Positions 24,705 through 32,511 of a stretch of 64,000 bases of DNA are shown here, piece after piece. Origin of the DNA: Vibrio sp. HI00D65 (GTDB lineage: Bacteria > Pseudomonadota > Gammaproteobacteria > Enterobacterales > Vibrionaceae); assembly GCF_001635455.1 (NCBI RefSeq), contig NZ_LWEH01000613.1:124001-188000 (forward strand), in the 5' to 3' direction. The position numbers were made by a program, and so were the translations under genes. The stretch's first letter is position 1. Every line of letters begins with the position of its first letter. The notes beneath the pieces were generated by a model. It was not told where the DNA came from. It made no database searches and was given only the letters and a program-made list of their open reading frames with translations.

Positions 24705-25639
24705 AGATAGTTAATCATGTTATGAGCAACGGTACTGAGAGTAGTATTTTTTCTTCATTTATTAAGTATATAGAGAAGAACGCTCAATACTTTGAGCATA
24801 TCGTTACGATTGAGCCTTTACCAGATGCGGATGTATATCACTACCATAGACCTCAACTAGAGTGTGAATTACTAGAAAATAGTGTTGTAACTATACACCA
24901 TGACTTACGAGATAACGACTCATGGTTAGACTTTAACTCTTTTCTTCCTCGTTACCAACAGGCTGGCCAAGTTGTTTGTTTGAATTCTAATCAACAAAAA
25001 CTATTGTTGAATAACCATGGAATAAATTCAGCAATAATACCTCATGGTGTTAATGTTAATATTTTCTCAACTAAAGGACAAAAAGCCACCGTTGTTCCAA
25101 GTAATGACAAGCTTGTTTTAGGTGTTATCTCAAAACGTTATGGACGCAGAGTTAAAGGAGAAGCCTATATATATGAATTACTAAAAAGGATCGATAAAAA
25201 CCGATTTAGTTTTTTATTTGTGGGTAACGGGCGGATTGAAGAATATAAAATGGCCGTAAGTATGGGGTTTGAAGCCAAGCTTTATGAGAAGTTGCCATAT
25301 CGAATGTTTGATCAGGTGTATAGTAAGATCGACTTCTTATTGATGGTAAGTTTTTATGAAGGGGGACCGGCATCAGTACCCGAAGCATTGTATACCAAGA
25401 CACCAATTATTGGTTTTAATGTTGGTATGATGACGGATTATATCAAAGATGGTATCAATGGTGTACTCCTTGATGGAGATTACGATAAAGATGCTAAAAC
25501 CATAAACTCATTATTTGATAAATATGAAGATATTTATCAAAAAACAGTTGCTAGCAAAATTGATCCGATATCGTGGGAAGATGTATCAAGGCTGTATGAG
25601 AATATTTACTTGGAAGTTGATGAGAGATTTAAAAAATGA
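24701..25639 (+). CDS. Family 4-like glycosyltransferase
   Basis: 312 residues, GT-B fold. The C-terminal donor region shows SFYEGGPASVPEALYTKTPI (glutamates spaced as in GT4) and GFNVGMMTDYIKDGINGVLL. The N-terminal half has DVYHYHRPQLE and TIHHDLRD, acceptor-side motifs. The start is GTG with GGAAGGA 7 bases upstream, overlapping the ATPase stop by 4 bases. Probably adds a sugar to the repeat unit or linker of the ABC-exported polymer. Specificity unknown. Confidence 0.75.
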   Translation: MKIVNHVMSNGTESSIFSSFIKYIEKNAQYFEHIVTIEPLPDADVYHYHRPQLECELLENSVVTIHHDLRDNDSWLDFNSFLPRYQQAGQVVCLNSNQQKLLLNNHGINSAIIPHGVNVNIFSTKGQKATVVPSNDKLVLGVISKRYGRRVKGEAYIYELLKRIDKNRFSFLFVGNGRIEEYKMAVSMGFEAKLYEKLPYRMFDQVYSKIDFLLMVSFYEGGPASVPEALYTKTPIIGFNVGMMTDYIKDGINGVLLDGDYDKDAKTINSLFDKYEDIYQKTVASKIDPISWEDVSRLYENIYLEVDERFKK

Positions 25640-27087
25640 ATGTAAAGATACTGTTTTCGGATAAGTTACATTTCCACAAAAGAAACTTCCGCTCTCTTCT
25701 TGATCTCATTAACAGGCAGGGATACTTGACTGAGTATAACCTTGAGAACGAAGATATTATTGCTAAATACGGAGACTATGATGTAAATGATAGTCGTATC
25801 ATTGAAGGTTATAAATATTTAGAAAAGTTATCAAAATGTGATTTATTTGAAGAGTCTTCGTTTCAAGGGATTAACTTGTTCAAAATTGCACAAGCAGAGA
25901 TCTTATCTTTCACAATGCCTTATGACTTTGATCTCGACTTCAAAATAAAAGGAAACTCGAAGCTGGTTTTTGAACACCTGTATGAAAACCATTACCATGT
26001 ATTGTTAAGTAATATGTCATGTGCGATGTATTGGTTGAAGTTTTGGCATGAGAAAATTAACCTTGCGGATGAAAAATATACACATGCATTTATATTCTCT
26101 GGTTCTTTAATTTATAGCAAATCATTAATTGAGGTAGCTAAAAGAACTCGAGTAAAAACGTATATTTGCGAAAGCTCATTCACGGGAAATGAGTATTATA
26201 TCGAAGAGAAATATGAACACATTGCAAATAATTCTGATATTAAGTTTAGCAATGTTAGAAGTAAGATAATTGAAAATAATCTTACTGACGATATAAAAAT
26301 AAAAGAGTCAGTTCTTAAAGCATATAGAAAACTAGATAATGCTAAAAATAAAAATGTGACTCAACCTCAGAGAGGCTCTGAGGAGTTGCCATTTAAAAAT
26401 GATAAAGAAAATGTTCTTATCTTAGCTCAGGTAGTCAATGACTTTTCACTTCTGGAGTCAGATATACCGAGTTATTCATCAATCAAATTATATAAAGAAA
26501 TAATTGATGTTATTTTAAAAGAAACAAATCATAACATTATAGTTAAAACACACCCTTGGGAGAAAGTTAAATTAGCATCAAATGCCAATGTAACTTATGC
26601 AGAGCTGCTTAGATATTTGAATGAAAGTTATTCTAAAGCCGAAATTTCAAGAGTGTTTATAACAGAGTCTTTTAACCTCCAAGAGCTTTTTGAATTATCT
26701 AATCACTGTATTACAATTAACTCACAGTCAGGTATCGAAAGCGCGCTATCTGGAATTAAACCGATTATATTAGGTAATGCTTTTTATAGCGGATTTGGTT
26801 TTACATCCGACTGTATCGGTAGTGACGAAATCGTTGAGTATCTTTCTAGTTCATCAATAATTAATTTGGATGAATATGATAATCTTGAATTGTTTTTGGC
26901 AATGTATCTAAATGAAAATTTATTTAGCATTAAGAGTACAAAGTCAGAACTCGATAAGATAAATAGAGTGATTTTCTCAGGGGCTAAACGAGTTACAAAA
27001 AGTAAGAAAATAGAGCCTGAGAAAAAACCATACTTAGTTAACTTTACCAATAAAGTAAAAAGAAAAATAAAGAAATCAATCAAATAA
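25636..27087 (+). CDS. Capsule synthesis protein of the KpsC/KpsS family (candidate Kdo-type transferase)
   Basis: 483 residues. The C-terminal half carries the capsule-synthesis (PF05159-type) signature: VLILAQVVNDFSLLES, IIVKTHPWEK, and CITINSQSGIESALSGIKPI followed by ILGNAFYSGFGFT. KpsC and KpsS of group 2 capsules use CMP-Kdo to build the beta-Kdo linker on lyso-phosphatidylglycerol. The N-terminal half is not recognised. It overlaps the previous gene by 4 bases. Whether it builds a Kdo linker or a repeating unit is not decided by sequence; the KpsS-like gene at 29227 shares the same C-terminal motifs. Confidence 0.65.
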   Translation: MNVKILFSDKLHFHKRNFRSLLDLINRQGYLTEYNLENEDIIAKYGDYDVNDSRIIEGYKYLEKLSKCDLFEESSFQGINLFKIAQAEILSFTMPYDFDLDFKIKGNSKLVFEHLYENHYHVLLSNMSCAMYWLKFWHEKINLADEKYTHAFIFSGSLIYSKSLIEVAKRTRVKTYICESSFTGNEYYIEEKYEHIANNSDIKFSNVRSKIIENNLTDDIKIKESVLKAYRKLDNAKNKNVTQPQRGSEELPFKNDKENVLILAQVVNDFSLLESDIPSYSSIKLYKEIIDVILKETNHNIIVKTHPWEKVKLASNANVTYAELLRYLNESYSKAEISRVFITESFNLQELFELSNHCITINSQSGIESALSGIKPIILGNAFYSGFGFTSDCIGSDEIVEYLSSSSIINLDEYDNLELFLAMYLNENLFSIKSTKSELDKINRVIFSGAKRVTKSKKIEPEKKPYLVNFTNKVKRKIKKSIK

Positions 27088-27110
27088 ATTTTTCTGGTTA
27101 AGGAACAACA

Positions 27111-27995
27111 ATGCCTAAGTTTTTTATACATATAGGTAGTCCCAAAACGGGCTCCACTGCAATACAAGATGTTCTTAATGAAATGCAAGAGAGCGGTGTA
27201 CTTGCAAGAAATAACTCTGTTTATCCAAGTGTTGGAAGAAACAAAGGTGGAGGACAAACTGGATTTAGGAAAACATTACTAGTAAATAAATCAAACGAGG
27301 ATCTTGTTTGTCAGGAAAAATATGAAAACATCTTTGAAAGTGCACTTTTACACAACAAAGATATCATAATTTCTTCAGAACAACTTTGGACAGCTAGCCC
27401 TAAAAGGTTGTTAATCACTTATCCGATTCTAAAAAAGTTCGAAATTATTTTTGTGTGTTTTCTTCGAGAGCAAACATCAATGATAAAATCGCACTATAAA
27501 CAAAAAGTAAAAAGCGGTTTGTTGACTGTTTCTTTTGAAGAGTTTTTTGAGAAAAACAAATCAGACTATGACTATAATAAGAAAATATCTTCTTGGGTTA
27601 CAGAATTAAATCCTCACAAGGCAATTGTCTTTTCTTATGAGAAAGAGTCAAAAGGTTCGATCATCGAATCATTTTTTAATCGTATAGCTGAAAATATGAG
27701 TAAACAGAACTACTGTGAAAATTTTTTGGAGAACATATCTAAGGAAACAAAGGAAAGATACTCGAATGTCGCTATTTCTGATGAGGCTCTTTTGATTATA
27801 GCGGGGATAAATAACGCTCCGTTTGACGAGTCTCTCAAAGAAGCACTGAGGAAAAAATGTATAAAAAATAATAGAAAGCTAGCAAAGATGTTAGATCTTG
27901 AACACAAAATCTTCCCCGTTGATGTAGAGGAAAGAATAAAAGATTTTTATAAGCCTTCAAATGATATTATTGAACAAGAATTTTTTAACGACTAA
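27111..27995 (+). CDS. PAPS-dependent sulfotransferase family protein
   Basis: 294 residues. The N-terminus FFIHIGSPKTGSTAIQ contains the 5'-phosphosulfate-binding loop PKTGST (11-16), and FVCFLREQTSMIKSHYKQK (about 114-132) matches the 3'-phosphate-binding segment with R119 and S127. No signal peptide or membrane span, so it would act in the cytoplasm on a nucleotide- or lipid-linked sugar. AAGGAA precedes the ATG. Embedded in the capsule operon between KpsC/S-like and TagB/F-like genes, it predicts a sulfated capsule. Some bacterial homologues are annotated only by fold, so activity is inferred. Confidence 0.7.
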   Translation: MPKFFIHIGSPKTGSTAIQDVLNEMQESGVLARNNSVYPSVGRNKGGGQTGFRKTLLVNKSNEDLVCQEKYENIFESALLHNKDIIISSEQLWTASPKRLLITYPILKKFEIIFVCFLREQTSMIKSHYKQKVKSGLLTVSFEEFFEKNKSDYDYNKKISSWVTELNPHKAIVFSYEKESKGSIIESFFNRIAENMSKQNYCENFLENISKETKERYSNVAISDEALLIIAGINNAPFDESLKEALRKKCIKNNRKLAKMLDLEHKIFPVDVEERIKDFYKPSNDIIEQEFFND

Positions 27996-28036
27996 TTTCC
28001 ATTAAATTTTATGCATTACTAAAGAGAGAGAATATA

Positions 28037-29227
28037 GTGAAAGCTAAATCTTTTATTAGGTTATTACGACGGTTTGTTAAAAAATCACGCGCGTTTTATA
28101 GAAGGAAAACACCTACTGTCATGTTTGATATTTTTAGTATTCTTCCTATTAATAACAAGCTTGCTGTTTTTGAAAGTTACAGAGGTGAATCATTTAGTGG
28201 TAATCCAAAATATATACAAAAAGAATTGTCCAGGCGAGATTCTTCTTTTAAATGTGTAGCATTCGTTCGTAATCCGGAGTTGTATAATGATTTGAATGAT
28301 GAGGTTTTGTATATAAAGAGATTGAGTATTAAGTATATTTACTACTTGTCACGAGCAAAGTATGTCGTTAACAATGTCAATTACCCTGATTTTTTGAAGA
28401 AAAGAGAAGGCACATATCATGTGCAAACAATGCATGGTACCCCACTAAAGTTGATGGGCGCTGACCTAATTGATAATCCAGAGTATACATATAAGCAAAA
28501 TTTGCTAGGTTTATTTTCTCGATCTAAACGTTGGGACTTGCTTGTTTCTCCCAATAGCTATACCACAAAAATATTTAAGAGAGTTTTTAGATATGAAGGT
28601 GAAGTGTTAGAATGTGGTTACCCGAGAAATGACATTTTAGTCAATAGTGCAAAGAGCAATTCTCAAAGACTTGAGATTAGGAATAAGCTAGGTTTAGACA
28701 ATGATAAGAAAGTAATCCTATTTGCACCAACTTGGCGCGAGTCTTCTTCGCCGAGCGATATACGTGAATCCTTGAATCTAGACTTTGAAAAATTACACCA
28801 GTTATTATCGAAGGATTCTGTAATAATATTAAGATTACATCACCTAGTCTCGAGTAATTTAGATGTGTCACGGTATAAGGGTTTTATCTACGACTTTTCT
28901 GATTATCCTGACTCGCAAGAATTATTAGTTGCTTCCGATATGTTGATTAGCGACTATTCATCAATAATGTTTGACTATCTTAATTATCGAAAACCGGTTG
29001 TTTTATATCTTCATGATTATGATTCTTATTTGAAAGACCGAGGTGTTTATTTTGATATCAGAACTAGTGGAATTGGTAGGGTAAGTTATACATTTGATGA
29101 ATTAGTTGATAATCTAGCATCTCATGATTTTGAATTTGATACCCGACAAAGTGTCGTTACAGAGTTTTGTCATGCTGAATCAGGTGTGGCCTCTAGCACT
29201 GTTGTTGCTCGTATGTTAGAGAATTAG
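28037..29227 (+). CDS. CDP-glycerol glycerophosphotransferase (TagB/TagF family)
   Basis: 396 residues. Family motifs in order: FESYRGESFSGNPKYI (45-60), VQTMHGTPLKLMG (129-141, with H133 matching the conserved HGTP.K histidine), LFAPTWRESS, and a second histidine region IILRLHHLVSS, then MLISDYSSIMFDYL. TagB adds the first, and TagF the following, glycerol-3-phosphate units from CDP-glycerol in Gram-positive wall teichoic acid synthesis. The start is GTG with AGAGAGAG upstream. The enzyme for making CDP-glycerol is encoded 1.3 kb downstream, so glycerol-phosphate transfer is well supported; primer versus polymerase cannot be told. Confidence 0.86.
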   Translation: MKAKSFIRLLRRFVKKSRAFYRRKTPTVMFDIFSILPINNKLAVFESYRGESFSGNPKYIQKELSRRDSSFKCVAFVRNPELYNDLNDEVLYIKRLSIKYIYYLSRAKYVVNNVNYPDFLKKREGTYHVQTMHGTPLKLMGADLIDNPEYTYKQNLLGLFSRSKRWDLLVSPNSYTTKIFKRVFRYEGEVLECGYPRNDILVNSAKSNSQRLEIRNKLGLDNDKKVILFAPTWRESSSPSDIRESLNLDFEKLHQLLSKDSVIILRLHHLVSSNLDVSRYKGFIYDFSDYPDSQELLVASDMLISDYSSIMFDYLNYRKPVVLYLHDYDSYLKDRGVYFDIRTSGIGRVSYTFDELVDNLASHDFEFDTRQSVVTEFCHAESGVASSTVVARMLEN

Positions 29228-30552
29228 TGAGTTTTAGTTTGAATATATGTTTTTGTAACTTTGATATAGAAGTTTGGAGAACCGACTTACTTTTTAAGTT
29301 GGTTAAAGAGCTTGATCTTAATGGACACTCCTGCCATTACTATAATTATAAGCATGATATTAGTGGTTTATCAAAGGATTTAGGAGTTCCACTAACTTTC
29401 CACAGTCCAGATACCACAGTTTCTAACATTGATGCTTTCAAACCTAGCTCTCAATTAATTAACGAAGCTGGGAACTACTCTTTTGGTTTAAATAAGAGAC
29501 ACAAAAAAGTTGGCAAGAGAAATAATAGAGTTAAAGCTAATATTAGCGACTTTATTGTCTCCGTTGACCAGCTAAGCAATGAAATTGACATAGATCTTTT
29601 TGTTGTATGGGGAGGTTTTAGGTATAAAGAGAGTTCCATTATTTCTTATGCTAAATCAAAGGGTATTAAGGTTGTTATTTTTGAGTATGGTTACTTTAGG
29701 CCTTATACACTTACTTTCGAAACTAAGGGTTTGAATTTCGATAATTCACTACCAAGAGACCCTCAATTTTATCTAGAAAGATATAATGAATCTCTAAGTT
29801 GTCGTGATGAGTTTGATAAGATAGTTAAACCTCAGTCTGCATATTTTTCAGAGGTTGATCCTGTTTTAGCAAGCCGTTTTCCTCGCCGAAAGAAAGCCGT
29901 CAATTTAACAAGTCTGTTGAAGCTTAAAAATGTAATCTACAAGAAGATAAAAGAGCGATCTTATTCTAAAGTAGATTTGAATCAGCGTTATATTTTTGTG
30001 CCTTTTCAAGTTGAAACTGATTCTCAAATCATAAACTTCTCCAATAAAATCAAGACAATGAAAAATCTGGTTGCATTAGTCTCTGATTCTGTTGAACGAT
30101 ATAATAGGCAGTTTGATGATAACTTAAAAGTTATTTTTAAACCTCATCCTGTTGATAAAAGTGTAAATATTGACTACATAATACGAAATTTAGGAAGTTA
30201 CAACTCCTCTTTAATTTCATTGAAGGAAAACACACAAGATCTTATTGCTAATTCTGAATTGGTTATTACCATTAACTCGACGGTAGGAATTGAGGCGTTA
30301 ATATCAGGAAAGAATGTTATAACTTTGGGAGATGCTTTTTATAATATTGAAGGGTTGGTCAACAACTGTCAAGATTATAACGTGCTTCATGAAGTTATTG
30401 GAAAGACATTAGGTCAAGAACTGAATTTTGAATTAGTCTTCAAATATATAAAATACTTGAGAGAAGAGTATTTTTCAGAAATATATTATGAAGGTGCAGA
30501 TAAGGATTCTATCAAATCCTTATGCAATAGATTAGAAGGGTTGAATAAATAA
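29227..30552 (+). CDS. KpsS-like capsule linker (beta-Kdo) transferase
   Basis: 441 residues. KpsS hallmarks are unusually clear: IFEYGYFRPYTLTFETKG (151-168; E, G, Y, R, P conserved), YIFVPFQVETDSQI (255-268), VIFKPHPVD (302-310) and TINSTVGIEALISGKNVITL (348-367). KpsS adds the first beta-Kdo to a lyso-phosphatidylglycerol acceptor in group 2 capsules. The start is GTG overlapping the previous TAG by one base; its stop overlaps the cytidylyltransferase start by one base. Supports an ABC-dependent capsule, not an O-antigen. Donor sugar Kdo is inferred from family. Confidence 0.78.
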   Translation: MSFSLNICFCNFDIEVWRTDLLFKLVKELDLNGHSCHYYNYKHDISGLSKDLGVPLTFHSPDTTVSNIDAFKPSSQLINEAGNYSFGLNKRHKKVGKRNNRVKANISDFIVSVDQLSNEIDIDLFVVWGGFRYKESSIISYAKSKGIKVVIFEYGYFRPYTLTFETKGLNFDNSLPRDPQFYLERYNESLSCRDEFDKIVKPQSAYFSEVDPVLASRFPRRKKAVNLTSLLKLKNVIYKKIKERSYSKVDLNQRYIFVPFQVETDSQIINFSNKIKTMKNLVALVSDSVERYNRQFDDNLKVIFKPHPVDKSVNIDYIIRNLGSYNSSLISLKENTQDLIANSELVITINSTVGIEALISGKNVITLGDAFYNIEGLVNNCQDYNVLHEVIGKTLGQELNFELVFKYIKYLREEYFSEIYYEGADKDSIKSLCNRLEGLNK

Positions 30553-30956
30553 TGAGCAAAGAATCTAAGCGTGTCATAACCTTTGGAACATTTGATATAT
30601 TTCATGTTGGGCATGTGAACATTATAGAAAGGTGTGCCTCTCTTGGTGGTACACTTATCGTCGGTGTATCTAGTGACGAGCTAAACTACAATAAGAAGGG
30701 GCGCAACCCAGTTTACCCTCAAGATGACAGAATGAAGATCATTCAGTCCTTGGAGTTTGTCGATGAGGTGTTTATTGAAAAGTCTCTTGAAAAGAAGCGA
30801 GAGTATATTGAGTTCTATCAAGCAGACATTCTTGCAATGGGAGATGATTGGAGGGGAAAGTTTGATGAATTTTCAGACATTTGTGAGGTGGTCTATTTTC
30901 CAAGAACCCCATCAATATCTACAACTCAAATTATAGAAGTTACTAAAAGTATCTAA
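30552..30956 (+). CDS. tagD: Glycerol-3-phosphate cytidylyltransferase (TagD/TarD type)
   Basis: Forms CDP-glycerol from CTP and sn-glycerol 3-phosphate. 134 residues, the usual size for TagD. The nucleotidyltransferase HXGH motif is HVGH (18-21) within TFGTFDIFHVGH, and the C-terminal RTPSISTT (118-125) corresponds to the RTxGISTT motif of the family. MGDDWRGKFDE is also typical. Close relatives such as ethanolamine-phosphate or heptose cytidylyltransferases differ in these segments. In this operon it would supply the glycerophosphotransferase encoded at 28037. Confidence 0.9.
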   Translation: MSKESKRVITFGTFDIFHVGHVNIIERCASLGGTLIVGVSSDELNYNKKGRNPVYPQDDRMKIIQSLEFVDEVFIEKSLEKKREYIEFYQADILAMGDDWRGKFDEFSDICEVVYFPRTPSISTTQIIEVTKSI

Positions 30957-30974
30957 CCCCAAAGGTTGCTATTG

Positions 30975-31676
30975 ATGAATATTATTGCATTTGCAAGAGA
31001 GTACCCTAAGTTCAAATCTGTTGTTTCTTGCAAGTCAACTGGGCTCTTGTATCAAAACCTTGCTATGCCATTCACATATTTGTTTTTTGTGTTACGTCTG
31101 TCCCCCAATTTAATTACTTTTTTTTCTTTAATATCGTTTATCCTGGGAGCTTTCTTTTTTATTAAAGAGAGCTTTATTTTTTGTGCAGGGTTCTGGGTGT
31201 TGTCATATGTGTTGGATTGCGCGGACGGAGCATTGGCAAGGGCTTCGAACAAACAATCTTCATTTGGCGGCTTTTTAGATGTTTCGATCGACAGGTTAAT
31301 CAATTTAATCTTTTTGGCTATCGTATCTTCTTGGGCCTCTTTTCAAAGCTACACTTCTATAGAGCTGTTCGTCATAATTTTAGGGTGCGGCCTTATTACT
31401 TTTAATGCATTGCTCTCAACAACTCGAGTGTTATATTTCCCTGAGCTAAAAGGATACGGACGCAGAGAAAATACTAGCTTACTTATTTCTTTCTCAAAAT
31501 TAGTTTATGAGTTATTAGAAACAGGCAACCTTTATATCATCGTATGTCTATCATTTTATTTTAATTACGAGGTTGAAGTGTTATTACTTTACTCCGGTGT
31601 CGTGTTTCCTCTTGTTATTTTTAACTTTTTTATCGCATACAAAGCTGGAGTAGAACGTGACAATGGAAAACGTTAA
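30975..31676 (+). CDS. CDP-alcohol phosphatidyltransferase family membrane protein
   Basis: 233 residues with about five or six membrane helices. The family catalytic motif D-x2-D-G-x2-A-R-x8-G-x3-D-x3-D is complete: D81, D84, G85, A88, R89, G98, D102 and D106. These enzymes swap CMP of a CDP-alcohol for another hydroxyl at the membrane. ATG 30975 was chosen since AAAGG lies 9 bases before it; an in-frame TTG at 30966 abuts that site. In a KpsS-containing operon it could make a dedicated phosphatidylglycerol-type acceptor, or transfer a polyol-phosphate. The substrate is not determinable here. Confidence 0.82.
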   Translation: MNIIAFAREYPKFKSVVSCKSTGLLYQNLAMPFTYLFFVLRLSPNLITFFSLISFILGAFFFIKESFIFCAGFWVLSYVLDCADGALARASNKQSSFGGFLDVSIDRLINLIFLAIVSSWASFQSYTSIELFVIILGCGLITFNALLSTTRVLYFPELKGYGRRENTSLLISFSKLVYELLETGNLYIIVCLSFYFNYEVEVLLLYSGVVFPLVIFNFFIAYKAGVERDNGKR

Positions 31677-32481
31677 GTTTAGTGTTTTACTATCAGTCTA
31701 TGAAAAGGAAAAGCCTGAGTATTTGAATGAGTGTTTTGCCAGTTTGGCTAGTCAATCACTCTTGGCTACTGAGGTTGTGTTAGTAAAAGATGGCCCGCTA
31801 ACACCGGCTTTAGAAAGTGTTATACGTGAATGGGAGTTAACCTTAAATATCAAACAGGTAGAATTGCTAACTAACATGGGCCTTTCATATGCGCTTAAAG
31901 TCGGTGTTGAGCATTGTAGTTACGACCTTATCGCCCGCATGGATACTGACGATGTTTGTCTGAGTCATCGTTTCAAGTCACAAATAGACTTTTTGTTAGA
32001 GCATCCTAGCGTTGATATCGTTGGGGGAGCGTGTGTCAAGATCGATGAATTGGGTTTAGAGTTAGGTAGACGCGACGTGATATGCGGACATGCAGATATA
32101 GTTAAACTCATTTGGACATGCCCGCTGATTCATCCAACTGTCATCTTTAGAAAAGAGAGATTAAACTCTGTTGGCGGTTACGATGCTAAAGCACCACATA
32201 GACAGGAGGACTATGAACTTTGGATTCGTTGCGCTTTGGGCGGATTAAATTTTGCTAATATTGACTCAGTATTAATAAAATATAGAACTCCAACGGACTA
32301 TCTCAAGAAAAACTCAATAGCTGTAGGCTTGGGGCGAATTAAAGTTGGCTTAAAAGCTGTATGGCATTTCGACTTCAGGTTTGTAGCAATAATTGGTGTT
32401 TTCTATCCTTTTTTCCGAAGTCTTCTTCCTCTCAAATTTCAATACAAACTAGAGGCTTTAGTGAGTAAATATAGATATTAG
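31657..32481 (+). CDS. Family 2 glycosyltransferase
   Basis: 274 residues, GT-A. FSVLLSVYEKEKPEYLNECF at the N-terminus, the metal-site MDTDDVCLSHRF near 92-103, and PHRQEDYELWIRCALGG (about 183-199) are GT2 motifs. GTG at 31657 is 6 bases from GGAG; an ATG two codons later is the alternative. It overlaps the preceding gene by 20 bases and ends the AT-rich operon; the next gene is convergent. A hydrophobic C-terminal patch (about 245-262) may contact the membrane. Specificity unknown. Confidence 0.8.
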   Translation: MTMENVKFSVLLSVYEKEKPEYLNECFASLASQSLLATEVVLVKDGPLTPALESVIREWELTLNIKQVELLTNMGLSYALKVGVEHCSYDLIARMDTDDVCLSHRFKSQIDFLLEHPSVDIVGGACVKIDELGLELGRRDVICGHADIVKLIWTCPLIHPTVIFRKERLNSVGGYDAKAPHRQEDYELWIRCALGGLNFANIDSVLIKYRTPTDYLKKNSIAVGLGRIKVGLKAVWHFDFRFVAIIGVFYPFFRSLLPLKFQYKLEALVSKYRY

Positions 32482-32511
32482 TCGCCCTATTTAGCGAACG
32501 AAAAATCAAGA

